Of a stretch of DNA of 29,352 nucleotides, positions 1-7,331 are shown one piece after another; position 1 is the stretch's first letter, and every line of letters starts with the position of its first letter. Both the position numbers and the translations under genes were made by a program. The stretch comes from a virus. The DNA lies in the IMG/VR virus record IMGVR_UViG_3300032326_002694, positions 1 through 29,352 of that record, one strand, 5' to 3'. The notes under the pieces are model-generated. The model ran no database searches, was not told the origin of the DNA, and saw only the letters and a program-made list of their open reading frames with translations.

Positions 1-339
1 TCAACCGAGCCGGAAAGTGATCCGCGCCTTGGTCACATCGTAGGGCGACATCTCCATCTTCACGCGGTCACCGACGACCAGTCGGATGAAACGCTTCCGC
101 ATCTTGCCGGAAATGTGGGCGAGAACCTCGTGACCGCTCGGCAGTTGCACGCGGAACTGCGTACCGGCCAGGACCTGGGTGATCACGCCCTCCACCTCCA
201 CCGCCTTCTCGGAATCCTCCTCCTCGGCAGCCCTCCGGCCGCGCCCTCCTCCAGGACCACGTCCGCGGCCAAAGCCGCCACCTCTTCCACCGCGGCCTCC
301 GCCGCCACCACCAGGTCCCCGTCGATTTCCGTTACTCAT
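1..339 (-). CDS. infA: Translation initiation factor IF-1 with Gly/Arg-rich N-terminal extension
   Basis: The C-terminal 70 residues are a clear IF-1 OB fold: [52 protein letters not shown] and the final FRLG. IF-1 binds the A site of the 30S subunit during initiation. The usual protein is about 72 aa; this one is 112 aa when started at the ATG at 339, because about 45 residues of Gly/Arg-rich sequence and an acidic [10 protein letters not shown] linker precede the OB fold. The frame is open further upstream to 555, but that part overlaps the sigma-gene start and does not look protein-like, so I take [11 protein letters not shown] as the start. The stop codon is the first three bases of the window. 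Host gene, not phage. Confidence 0.93.
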   Translation of the reverse strand: MSNGNRRGPGGGGGGRGGRGGGFGRGRGPGGGRGRRAAEEEDSEKAVEVEGVITQVLAGTQFRVQLPSGHEVLAHISGKMRKRFIRLVVGDRVKMEMSPYDVTKARITFRLG

Positions 340-535
340 GTGTCGTCGTTGCGCAATTGGGCGCGCGCGCCTTATCGCCAATGAACAAGGCCGATTCAAT
401 GGCAAAAACCACAAAGCCTTCTTCCACTCCAATCCCCATGCCGCGAAAACCCGAAAAATTTCCGAAAGATCCCCTCGTTTCCCGGTAATCCTCTCGAATC
501 CCGTGCATCCCACTCCAGCCAATCCCGAGGAGACC

Positions 536-1027
536 ATGGTCGCCCTGATCGCCACGCATCAGGCCGCCATCCATCGCTACGTCCACTCGCTGCTGCCCGA
601 TCGCATGCTCGCCGATGACGTCGTCCAGGAAACCACTCTCCTCCTCTGGCGCAAAGCCGCCGAATACGATCCCTCCCAACCCTTCCTCCCCTGGGCCCTG
701 ACCATCGCCCTCTTCCAGATCAAAGCCGCCCGCCGCGATGCCGCCCGCGACCGCCATATCTTCGATGACGCCCTCCTCGATCTCCTCGCCGCCGATGCCG
801 CCGCCGCCACCTCGCGCGACCTTGATGCCGCCCTCGAACACTGCCTCGCCAAACTCCCCGCCAGCCAACGCCAGCTCATCCTCGCCCGCTACCAACCCGG
901 TGCCTCAGTCCAGGAAATGGCCCACGCCCGCCGCCAGTCCCCCACCGCCCTCTCCCTCACCCTCCTCCGCATCCGCAAGGCCCTCGAATCCTGCATCGAC
1001 CGCCAACTCTCCCACCCCGCCCCATGA
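536..1027 (+). CDS. ECF-type RNA polymerase sigma factor
   Basis: A 163-aa sigma-70 family protein of the extracytoplasmic-function class. Region 2 is seen as [20 protein letters not shown] followed by [20 protein letters not shown], and region 4 as [16 protein letters not shown]...[30 protein letters not shown], an HTH for the -35 element. The ATG at 536 is chosen because AGGAG lies 5 bases upstream; the open frame reaches back to 179, but that part is low-complexity Pro/Arg shadowing infA. The sequence resembles the short ECF group common in Planctomycetes and Verrucomicrobia. Its stop overlaps the next start (ATGA at 1024-1027), the normal coupling to an anti-sigma/FecR gene, but that partner is cut off by the prophage. 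Confidence 0.88.
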   Translation: MVALIATHQAAIHRYVHSLLPDRMLADDVVQETTLLLWRKAAEYDPSQPFLPWALTIALFQIKAARRDAARDRHIFDDALLDLLAADAAAATSRDLDAALEHCLAKLPASQRQLILARYQPGASVQEMAHARRQSPTALSLTLLRIRKALESCIDRQLSHPAP

Positions 1028-1065
1028 GCACCCAGCGCCTCGATGAGCAATCCGAAAAGGTTTGA
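1024..1065 (+). pseudogene. 5' remnant of gene coupled to the sigma factor (likely anti-sigma/FecR-type), cut by prophage
   Basis: The ATG at 1024 overlaps the sigma stop (ATGA) and opens a frame beginning MSTQRLDEQ that hits TGA at 1063. In this kind of ECF operon the coupled second gene normally encodes a membrane anti-sigma/FecR-like protein, and MSTQRLDE is a plausible start for one (inference). Phage-like sequence with end-type repeats follows at once, so the gene appears to be interrupted by insertion within the first dozen codons. The last few codons may already be phage DNA. Confidence 0.5.
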
Positions 1066-1128
1066 AACGGTCGGATCTAGTCGGAAACGCTGCTAAATCA
1101 ACGGATTCCGGACCGGCTGCCAGAGGCG

Positions 1129-1172
1129 TGTCGCAAAACACTGAAACGGTTGTCGCAAAACCCTGAAATGGG
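1129..1172 (+). repeat. Two tandem 22-bp repeats at prophage left end (putative transposase-binding sites)
   Basis: Copies at 1129-1150 and 1151-1172 share TGTCGCAAAA-CCTGAAA-GG and differ at three positions. They are directly abutting and end just before the portal stop codon. The core TGAAACGG also occurs at 1063-1070, preceded by CCGAAAA, which looks like a degenerate third copy at the terminus. Mu transposase recognises 22-bp sites, two of which are adjacent at one Mu end; the size, spacing and position fit that role here (inference). Confidence 0.6.
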
Positions 1173-2705
1173 TCAGACCTCGCGGAAGGCATCGGCGGCA
1201 ACGACGGCGCTCGACACCAGGACTGACTCGGCAACGGCAGCCGCATCACGGACAGAAAGGGTCGGCACGGACCTCCGCAGCCGGCGTTCGAGATCGGACA
1301 GCGATGTCGCCGCCGAAACCTGAGCAGCCAGCGGGGCCAGGGATTCTGCCAGGCTGTCGGCCAGCTCGCCGGCGGAGGTGGCCGCAAGGCGATCGATGGT
1401 CGCGAGCGCCGTCCGGGTTTGACCTGGGCCGGGGCGCGGCGAGGACATGGCCGACAGCGGGCCGTGTGCCGGCCGCGAGCTGGCCAGGCGTTCGAGGGGA
1501 AGAGCAAGCCGCTTGGAGACGGAGGCCAGGCCGTCGTCCGTCACGCCGATGCCGATGGTGGCCAACCGTTCCAGGATCTGGCTGAGGGTGTCGAGGTCCT
1601 CGGCGTCGTCGCCGCCCCAGGCGATACGGGCAGGCTCCTCAGACCAGCCATTGAGCTGGTAAAGGGGTCGGAGGATCTGGTTTCGGACGGTCGCCGCGAG
1701 CATGATGGCGTCGAAGCGGCGGAGGTCATCACGCACCTCGGACTGAGCCGTGCCCTGGGAATCGCCGAGGCCGCTTTTCTGGATTTCGGCCGACGAGGTT
1801 TGCCCGACGATGATCTTCGAGATTTCGCGGTTTGCGGTGGCGTGAAATTTTTCGAAGGCGTCGCCCGAATCGGTCGCGGAGGCCTGGTGGATTTTCACGC
1901 TCGCATCGTCCGGGACGACGATCCCGAACAGCCTGGTCGCCGCACTGAATGCCGCCTCCAAAAGGGTCCGGCTTTCGTCGTCGGACTTGTCGTAAGAGCC
2001 TTCGATGAAGGGCGCGCCGAACCGTTCCAAGAAGCGAATCCACCAGTCGCGGTCTTGGGTCGCGAAGAGCCACCAGAACAAGACGGCGCGCATGGGGCCG
2101 CCCCAGGTGTCCGGGACGGACGTGAGGAGGTGCCCACGGTGGACGACGTATTGCAGCGGTGCAGGCGCGTGGGACGTGCCCAGCGGCTCGCCCTCTGGGC
2201 CGACATCCTTAATGCGGAGGCTGCCAGTGGAGAAATCGAGCTGGTGATAGGGGACGGGAATGAGGTCCGCCAGTTCGTAGCGCCAGTCAGGGCGGGTGGA
2301 GGGGATCCAGACTTTTTGCAGGACGGACACCGGTAGAAGGGTCGAGTCCAGAAGGTGAATCATCGCGGAGTTCCAGCCAGTGATGGACTCCATGTTTTCG
2401 CCTGCACCTTTCGCGCGCGCGGCCTGGGCAGGATTGTCGGGGTCTGCTGCGGAGAAGGACTGAGTTTCGGCGAGGACGGCGAGCTTCCGCTTGCCGAACT
2501 CCGTGAGGGTGTGGCCGTGGCCGGATACGATGTCGCGGGCGAGCTGGAAAAACTCGCTCATGTCGCCGGACTCGGCGGCGCGGAGGACATCCGAGATCCG
2601 GCCGGCGTCCATGGTTTGAGCGATCGCCGGCGGCTCGAATCGGTGCGATCGCAGCGACGCGCGGCTTGAAGGCTTCCGCCCGAAAAGACGTTGCAGGATG
2701 TTCAT
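1173..2705 (-). CDS. Mu gp29-like portal protein (DUF935 family)
   Basis: A 510-aa protein, nearly the length of Mu gp29 (about 512 aa). The most diagnostic segment is ISKIIVGQTSSAEIQKSG, then SEVRDDLRRFDAIMLAATVR and QILRPLYQLNG, the pattern of DUF935 portal proteins. Portals form the dodecameric ring at the capsid vertex through which DNA is pumped by the terminase. The start MNILQRLFGRKP at 2705 is chosen because it overlaps the upstream stop as ATGA; the open frame extends to 2951 but is Arg-rich shadow sequence. It is the last gene of the leftward operon, ending at the prophage end repeats. Confidence 0.88.
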   Translation of the reverse strand: MNILQRLFGRKPSSRASLRSHRFEPPAIAQTMDAGRISDVLRAAESGDMSEFFQLARDIVSGHGHTLTEFGKRKLAVLAETQSFSAADPDNPAQAARAKGAGENMESITGWNSAMIHLLDSTLLPVSVLQKVWIPSTRPDWRYELADLIPVPYHQLDFSTGSLRIKDVGPEGEPLGTSHAPAPLQYVVHRGHLLTSVPDTWGGPMRAVLFWWLFATQDRDWWIRFLERFGAPFIEGSYDKSDDESRTLLEAAFSAATRLFGIVVPDDASVKIHQASATDSGDAFEKFHATANREISKIIVGQTSSAEIQKSGLGDSQGTAQSEVRDDLRRFDAIMLAATVRNQILRPLYQLNGWSEEPARIAWGGDDAEDLDTLSQILERLATIGIGVTDDGLASVSKRLALPLERLASSRPAHGPLSAMSSPRPGPGQTRTALATIDRLAATSAGELADSLAESLAPLAAQVSAATSLSDLERRLRRSVPTLSVRDAAAVAESVLVSSAVVAADAFREV

Positions 2706-3397
2706 GCGTTCAGGGTGCGTTTGTTTTTGGTCGGGCCGAATGAGCCCGCGAGTTTGCGTTTCGCCTGGCCCGAGCTGCCACCGACTTTTGCGCCGGCGAC
2801 GCCGCGAGATGTTCCCCGCGCGCCGCGAATGTGGCCCCAGTAGGCGAGCTTGCCGGAGTCGAAGGTGTCGCCGTGGTTTCCGGCGTCGTCGGTATCGGTC
2901 GCGTAAGACCCGGCATGGTGTTTGACCAGGCGATGGTCCTTTATGATCCACTCGCCACCGGCGATGGCCATGCGGCCGTCCTCGAATGCCGAGCAGTAGA
3001 GCTGCCCGAGGAGAGTCTTGTAGCTGAATTTTTCGCCCTGCCAGAGCACGGACTCGCCCGAGGAGATCAGGCGGACAGGGAGACGGCTGCGAAACTTTTT
3101 CGCGATGTTCCGGGCATGGTATTTTTCGTTCGAGGCATCGACCTGGAGACTGCGGAGTTTTCCAGGCGGGCAGGCATCGAGGATCGAGGTGAGGATCTGG
3201 AAGGGAGCGTCTGGGTCCTCGGCTTTGAATCGGACCAGGAGCCGCTGCCAGTAGGTTCCCGCATGTTCCTCCATGACCGTGATGGCCGATGGGTTCGAGG
3301 TTTTCGAAGTTGTGGTCGCCACGTCATAGCCCAGCGTGATCAGGCCACCGGCGAGGTGGGCTGACCAATCGGGAGGGACGGCATGAGTGGCGAGCAT
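2702..3397 (-). CDS. Mu gp28-like terminase large subunit, C-terminal nuclease part
   Basis: A 231-aa reading frame with the RNase-H-like nuclease half of a gp28-type terminase. Acidic residues expected at the active site are seen in GYDVATTTSKTSNPSAITV (Asp about 25), SLQVDAS (Asp about 87) and NHGDTFDSGKLAYW (Asp 177/180). The nuclease cuts the concatemer or flanking host DNA during headful packaging. It is in the same frame as the ATPase part upstream, separated only by TAA-CAG-CTC before the ATG at 3397. Together the two parts are about 530 aa, matching an intact gp28 of about 550 aa. It may be a separately translated subunit, a readthrough product or the tail of a broken gene. The stop overlaps the portal start (ATGA). 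Confidence 0.75.
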   Translation of the reverse strand: MLATHAVPPDWSAHLAGGLITLGYDVATTTSKTSNPSAITVMEEHAGTYWQRLLVRFKAEDPDAPFQILTSILDACPPGKLRSLQVDASNEKYHARNIAKKFRSRLPVRLISSGESVLWQGEKFSYKTLLGQLYCSAFEDGRMAIAGGEWIIKDHRLVKHHAGSYATDTDDAGNHGDTFDSGKLAYWGHIRGARGTSRGVAGAKVGGSSGQAKRKLAGSFGPTKNKRTLNA

Positions 3398-3403
3398 GAG
3401 CTG

Positions 3404-4303
3404 TTAGGCAGCTTTGACAGGTTCGGTGATGTCCACGCCGGCGCAGGCGTCCTGACCCTTGAGCTGGGCGGTGACGAGGAGGTGGCGTGGGATGGCGGCA
3501 GAGCCAGAGGCGAGGAACTTGAGGAGATAGTTTCGGTCGAAGGCGGTCTTGTTGAGGGCCAAGGCGCGGGCCTCCTCGATGGTGATGGGCTTGGAAGTGC
3601 GAGGGTGGAAAAGAGGCAGCCCGGCAGCCTCGGCATCGAAGGCATCGACCCGGTGAACCGGGAAACCGCTTTCCGTCTCGAACCAGTTGCCATGCGGGCT
3701 CCGAGGGAACTCACGAGTGCCAGGATTGAGCAGCTCGTGAGTGGGGTGAGTGTCATCGCTGGGCGGAGTGGTGGCGAGGATCATCATCCACTCGGGGTTC
3801 CGCGACATGATGGGCTCGACGGCATCCCAGACGCCATCGAAGTCGGGCCAGAAACCGATTTCGTCCCCGAACACGTCGCCCGAGAAACCGCGCGCGGTCA
3901 TGGGGTTCGGAGCGATGACTCGCGAGCGGGAATAAGTGGTCCGGCTCCACCAGATTTTCACTTCCAGCTTGGAGGCTTCGAAGATTTCCGCGACGGCATC
4001 GAGATCGAGGCCATCGATGTTCGACGATAACTTTAGTCCGCGAGCCTCCGCCGCGCGCCGGTAGTAATCTAACAAAATGTTCCAGATGGCGATTTCCTTC
4101 AGGATGTTTTCCTGGCCCATCAGGATCGATGCGGACACGAAATAGACCGAGTGGCCTTTCCGTGACATCATGCGATCCATCGCCTTCGCCCCGAGGGTGA
4201 AACTCTTCCCGAGCTGCCGCCGCCAGAGCATGAAGAACACGCGCAGCTCCGCCCAGAATACGGCTTCTTGAGGTGGCAAGAACTTGATCAGGGGCTGGCT
4301 CAT
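3404..4303 (-). CDS. Mu gp28-like terminase large subunit, N-terminal ATPase part
   Basis: A 299-aa protein with the packaging-motor ATPase features: a Walker A-like RRQLGKSF (residues 28-35), Walker B DVFGDE (143-148, with catalytic-type Glu148) and the coupling motif ATTPP (177-181). It powers translocation of phage DNA into the prohead through the portal. It stops at a TAA at 3404-3406, immediately before the nuclease domain continues in the same frame. The start at 4303 overlaps the gp27-like stop (ATGA). No frameshift is seen; a single in-frame stop is the only interruption. Confidence 0.82.
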   Translation of the reverse strand: MSQPLIKFLPPQEAVFWAELRVFFMLWRRQLGKSFTLGAKAMDRMMSRKGHSVYFVSASILMGQENILKEIAIWNILLDYYRRAAEARGLKLSSNIDGLDLDAVAEIFEASKLEVKIWWSRTTYSRSRVIAPNPMTARGFSGDVFGDEIGFWPDFDGVWDAVEPIMSRNPEWMMILATTPPSDDTHPTHELLNPGTREFPRSPHGNWFETESGFPVHRVDAFDAEAAGLPLFHPRTSKPITIEEARALALNKTAFDRNYLLKFLASGSAAIPRHLLVTAQLKGQDACAGVDITEPVKAA

Positions 4304-4986
4304 GACGGCACGGTCGGAAGGTTTGCGGGGCGACTGCCGAACATGAGCGAGCGGAGATCCGCGAGAATGACGTCTCGCGGATTCCCAGAATCGAGGATCG
4401 CCTGGGCTTCAGGGGTGCGCGCCCATTCGAAGAATTTCGTCACGGTCTGCTTCTCGAACTTCGCCTCATCCAGGTCGAGCTGGCGGTCTTTTTGACCCAC
4501 CCGCTTTTTTTCGAGTTCGAGTTTGCCTTTTGCCGTGCCGGCCTTTTGCAGAGAGGCCACGGCGGAGGCCATCTTGGCCAGGCCATCGAGCGGGTCTTTT
4601 TCGGCATCATCAGAGCCGCCGGTGACGGCGAGGTTTCCGGCAGCTTCGAGGGCTTCGAGGATCTGCCCACCGATGACGGCGGCCGCGCCATCGGCGATCG
4701 ATCCCCCGGCCTTGGCGAGATTGCTGGCGAAACTTGAGAGGGTTTTCAGGTTTTCGACCTTGTCCCGCTGTTTCCGCCATTCGGCATATCCGCCGGCGCG
4801 CCACTCGCTGAGGTTCTGCGCGGAGGCCGGAGCGCCTTCGAAAAGCTCATCCCATACTTTCACGGCGGAGGGCTGAGCATTCAGCCACTTCAAAATCGTC
4901 CGCGATGTTTCGCCATCCAATAGACGACGATTGACCTCCTCGCGGAGGTCATGAGGTAGCCGGGCGATTTTACCTTGGCGTGCCAT
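4300..4986 (-). CDS. Mu gp27-like small terminase / DUF3486 protein
   Basis: A 228-aa protein beginning MARQGKIARLPHDLREEVNRRL, followed by LDGETSRTILKWLNAQP and LSEWRAGGYAEW. This matches the helix-turn-helix N-terminus of DUF3486 (Mu gp27), which sits just upstream of the large terminase in Mu-like phages and probably recognises DNA for packaging. The middle is Ala-rich and helical, and the end (LELEKKRVGQKDRQLDLDEAKFEKQ) is charged and likely coiled coil. It overlaps the ATPase gene by 4 bp, consistent with translational coupling. Confidence 0.8.
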   Translation of the reverse strand: MARQGKIARLPHDLREEVNRRLLDGETSRTILKWLNAQPSAVKVWDELFEGAPASAQNLSEWRAGGYAEWRKQRDKVENLKTLSSFASNLAKAGGSIADGAAAVIGGQILEALEAAGNLAVTGGSDDAEKDPLDGLAKMASAVASLQKAGTAKGKLELEKKRVGQKDRQLDLDEAKFEKQTVTKFFEWARTPEAQAILDSGNPRDVILADLRSLMFGSRPANLPTVPS

Positions 4987-4995
4987 CAGTGGGGG

Positions 4996-5172
4996 TCAGC
5001 GGGAGAAAGCGAAGCGATCGCCACCAGCGAAACGGCGGCGGGCATCCCGGCGTTTTTGACGCTGCGATTTTGCAGGCCGGTGGAGCGGACGGGTTGGCAG
5101 CAATAGCCCGGACGGGGGAAAATCCCGGGCGGACATGCTGAAAAGGAAAGGGAGAGTAAGGAGCTGCATCAT
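4996..5172 (-). CDS. Small hypothetical basic protein upstream of gp27-like gene
   Basis: A 58-aa frame starts at the double ATG at 5172 (MMQLLTLPFLFSM) and ends with TGA at 4996-4998, nine bases before the gp27-like ATG. The first 13 residues are hydrophobic and the C-terminal half is rich in Arg/Lys (KSQRQKRRDARRRFAGG). It fills what would otherwise be a 290-bp gap between the endolysin and packaging genes. No family is recognised and no clear ribosome-binding site is seen. Confidence 0.35.
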   Translation of the reverse strand: MMQLLTLPFLFSMSARDFPPSGLLLPTRPLHRPAKSQRQKRRDARRRFAGGDRFAFSR

Positions 5173-5197
5173 AGGAGTTATGGTTTCGGTGTTAGAA

Positions 5198-5225
5198 CTC
5201 CCCTGAATAGCCTGGCCCAGGGGAG
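5198..5225 (-). terminator. Hairpin between endolysin and packaging genes (weak terminator or attenuator)
   Basis: Perfect 8-bp arms CTCCCCTG (5198-5205) and CAGGGGAG (5218-5225) enclose a 12-nt loop. On the minus strand the stem is followed by TTCTAACA, not a real U-run, so intrinsic termination would be weak. Its place just after the endolysin stop suggests it could tune expression between lysis and packaging genes. Confidence 0.3.
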
Positions 5226-5275
5226 GGAGATTGCGGATGTTCCAGGTCCGGTAGAGTTGCGGGCGAGGCCCTCAC

Positions 5276-6028
5276 TCAGTCAGGGAGACGTTTCAGGCGA
5301 CGGACGCCGAGGAGGCGGGAGACCGGGTAGGGAGAGACATTCACTTCATCGCTTTTTCCGCGAGACGAGTTGTATTGATTCCCGCCGAGCAACCAGAGCT
5401 GTCCCTGGCGACGGTCGAAGTGGTCGAGGAAACCGACGTGGCCTTCCCATGCCGTGAGGGACTTCCGCCAGAGGATGACGACATCGCCCGGGCGAGCGTC
5501 TGCGAGATCGATGGGCTCGCCCACACCCAGCCAAGACCTGGCATTGAGTTTGCCGCTCCGCTCGAAGCCGGTGGCCTTTGCCATGGCATTGACGAATGCG
5601 GAGCACCATGCGGTTTCTTCACTGGAAACCCACGCCGCGAAAGTCCGCAGCCAGCGGATGATGATAGGATTGTCTTGCTTGCCAGGGATCTCCTTGGTGC
5701 CGATGTAACTTTGCGCGAGCACATAGGGAGTGTCCGGAGCCTGTTCGGGACGCAGGCCGATGCGCTCGCCCCAGCGAGCGACGGCGGCCTTGGTCGCCTG
5801 GCCGAGGATGCCATCGATCCGGCCCTGGTAGAATCGCTCCTTGGCGAGCTGCCGCTGGGCGAGGGTGATGCGCATGACGTCGGCATAGACCGGCGACTTG
5901 GAGAAGGACCTCCACCACTGCACCGCTGCGGTGCGAGACATGGGGCCAAAAATTCCATCGATGTCCCCACGGTAGAGACCGAGATCCTTCAGGTAGATTT
6001 GTGCGAGGCGCGAAATGAGAGAATTCAT
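5276..6028 (-). CDS. Endolysin: two PG-binding repeats plus CHAP/NlpC-like amidase domain
   Basis: A 250-aa protein. Residues about 19-38 (YRGDIDGIFGPMSRTAAVQW) and 67-86 (YQGRIDGILGQATKAAVARW) are two peptidoglycan-binding type-1 repeats. The C-terminal domain has a papain-like triad: Cys142 in ETAWCSAFVN, His197 in WEGHVGF and Asn217 in GGNQY, the layout of the TIGR02594 family of phage lysins. It would cleave peptidoglycan to release virions. There is no signal peptide, so export would rely on a holin; the holin-like gene is next upstream. In Mu the lysin likewise precedes the gp27-28-29 packaging genes. Confidence 0.85.
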   Translation of the reverse strand: MNSLISRLAQIYLKDLGLYRGDIDGIFGPMSRTAAVQWWRSFSKSPVYADVMRITLAQRQLAKERFYQGRIDGILGQATKAAVARWGERIGLRPEQAPDTPYVLAQSYIGTKEIPGKQDNPIIIRWLRTFAAWVSSEETAWCSAFVNAMAKATGFERSGKLNARSWLGVGEPIDLADARPGDVVILWRKSLTAWEGHVGFLDHFDRRQGQLWLLGGNQYNSSRGKSDEVNVSPYPVSRLLGVRRLKRLPD

Positions 6029-6109
6029 GGAGGGGGAAAGAGTGACAGGGGCCTGACTGTGGCGGGGACGACGCCGCCACGGCCAAGCCCCTGTTTCCCG
6101 GAGGAAAGG

Positions 6110-6493
6110 TTACTTCGTGGGCTCGACCGGGCGGACGTATTCGACGCCGATGCCGCCTTTCGTGGAGTAGCTGGCCCCGATGCCGTGTTCAGGATCGAAC
6201 ACGCGGAGGTTGAGGGGTGTGCCGCATGACGACATGCACGCGCAGGCGATGAGCAGCGCGCCCAGGGCGACCCATGCGGGGCAGCGGAATGAGTTGTTAG
6301 GCTTACCATCATCCAGCAGATCGCCGATGCTGCGGACGATGGTGAGCAGCGTGGTGAGACCGCCTGAGATCCAGGCGACGGTGGCGTCATGGTCGCCGGG
6401 CATGAGGGCGGCGATGCCAGAGAGGTCGAGGGCAGACAGCGCCGTGATGATGGCGGCGGTGATGGTGAGGTAGCTGAGCAATTTCGGTTTCAT
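6110..6493 (-). CDS. Putative holin-like membrane protein
   Basis: A 127-aa protein from MKPKLLSYL at 6493. An N-terminal hydrophobic stretch (about residues 6-30) is followed by an amphipathic middle part (ISGGLTTLLTIVRSIGDLLDDG). A second hydrophobic stretch (WVALGALLIACACMSSCG) resembles a lipobox-like end followed by a short soluble tail. It sits directly upstream of the endolysin, so a role in membrane permeabilisation or as a spanin-like component is the likeliest reading. The frame stays open to 6613, but that extension would translate the hairpin-rich segment into an unlikely Pro/Gly sequence. No specific holin family is recognised. Confidence 0.55.
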   Translation of the reverse strand: MKPKLLSYLTITAAIITALSALDLSGIAALMPGDHDATVAWISGGLTTLLTIVRSIGDLLDDGKPNNSFRCPAWVALGALLIACACMSSCGTPLNLRVFDPEHGIGASYSTKGGIGVEYVRPVEPTK

Positions 6494-6535
6494 GGGCGGA
6501 TGCGGGGGCGGATGGAGTTGACCAGGGAGAGGGGT

Positions 6536-6608
6536 GCCCAGACTCGGAATCCCCACTTGTCCTTGGGCACCTCGGGAGAGGTGCTTACTGAGGCAGTCGA
6601 GTCTGGGC
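6536..6608 (-). ncRNA. Structured noncoding segment between lysis genes
   Basis: Perfect 11-bp arms GCCCAGACTCG (6536-6546) and CGAGTCTGGGC (6598-6608) enclose a second perfect hairpin, GCACCTC (6567-6573), GGGA loop, GAGGTGC (6578-6584). The 6494-6639 interval has no plausible gene on either strand. It could be a leader element for the holin-endolysin genes, a processed RNA or a phage DNA site. No known RNA family is recognised, and the strand is assigned only by the direction of the operon. Confidence 0.4.
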
Positions 6609-6639
6609 GGCACATGGGGCGGAATGCTGTTAGAGAAGG

Positions 6640-6900
6640 TTATTCGCCGCGCTCATGGGCGAGGATGCCGGCGGCGGTGGCTTGGTAGGAAAGCTCGCGA
6701 CCTCCCATGGGGTCTTGGATTTCCTTCACCTGACCGAGGGAGAGGAGGAACTTGAGGGCATCCGCGACATCGCCGGCGGTGCAGTCGAATTCCTTTTCGA
6801 ACCGGCGGTGAAGAGTGCCGGTGGAGAGAGCGACGGAAGGGCGCTCGGCAAGGTGGGCGCGGAGAGTGCGGCGGAGGGTTGGTTTATCGGCGTCGTCCAT
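6640..6900 (-). CDS. Small winged-helix-like phage protein
   Basis: An 86-aa protein, MDDADKPTLRRTLRAHLAE, then STGTLHRRFEKEFDCTAGDVADALKFLLSLGQV and a beta-wing-like KEIQDPMGGRELSYQATAAG. The order helix-helix-recognition helix-wing suggests a winged HTH (inference from pattern only). It lies 8 bp downstream of the TM/coiled-coil gene on the same strand. A related small protein is often found near the lysis genes of Mu-like phages. The target and function are unknown. Confidence 0.6.
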   Translation of the reverse strand: MDDADKPTLRRTLRAHLAERPSVALSTGTLHRRFEKEFDCTAGDVADALKFLLSLGQVKEIQDPMGGRELSYQATAAGILAHERGE

Positions 6901-6908
6901 AAAAAATG

Positions 6909-7265
6909 TTAGAGTCCTGGCTGGGTCTTCAGGCGTCCTTCGATGCGGCCCAAACTCCGGTGGATTTCCCGGAGTTCGTTGGACATGGTTGTCGAGACAT
7001 GGCCGACCTCACTGCGGAGGTTAGAGAGTTCGCGGGACACCTCATCGACCGAGGCCTTGGAAGCGTATCGGCTATCGAGCCGCTCATCGGTCTCCGGATC
7101 CGCGCCACGGAGCTTCCGGGCATTCAAGATGGCGGCCATGACCTGGTTCGCGATGATGGCAGCGGCCACCATGCCTCCCAGCCACGTGAATGCGGCGGAG
7201 TAGTCCCCGGCAGAGGGAGCCGGTGGAGTGGTCTGGGCGAAAAACAGAAAGGCCGCATCGATCAT
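6909..7265 (-). CDS. TM plus coiled-coil protein (DUF2730/Mu gp25-like)
   Basis: A 118-aa protein with a single N-terminal membrane span (about residues 26-47, FTWLGGMVAAAIIANQVMAAIL), a basic ARKLR flank, and a long heptad-like region (SKASVDEVSRELSNLRSEVG to LGRIEGRLK). This is the architecture of the DUF2730 proteins of Mu-like phages and of many i-spanins. It sits in the lysis/packaging leader region, matching the place of Mu gp25. The function is not established; participation in lysis is an inference. Confidence 0.6.
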   Translation of the reverse strand: MIDAAFLFFAQTTPPAPSAGDYSAAFTWLGGMVAAAIIANQVMAAILNARKLRGADPETDERLDSRYASKASVDEVSRELSNLRSEVGHVSTTMSNELREIHRSLGRIEGRLKTQPGL

Positions 7266-7331
7266 GCAGGGGCATGATGAGCGGCCTGAGAAATCGCGCC
7301 TCGCGGGATGGCGCGGATGTCACTAGAAGGA

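Noticed and set aside
179-535. N-terminal extension of the sigma factor
   Set aside because: It is a Pro/Arg-rich antisense shadow of infA; the ATG at 536 has a good AGGAG ribosome-binding site.
340-555. Longer infA start and overlapping frame to 555
   Set aside because: The upstream part is not protein-like, shadows the sigma gene leader, and IF-1 is complete from the ATG at 339.
1419-2336. Long plus-strand frames opposite the portal gene
   Set aside because: High-GC shadow frames; the minus-strand portal has clear family motifs and clean overlaps.
2706-2951. Extended portal N-terminus
   Set aside because: Arg-rich antisense-like composition, and the ATGA overlap at 2702-2705 fixes a better start.
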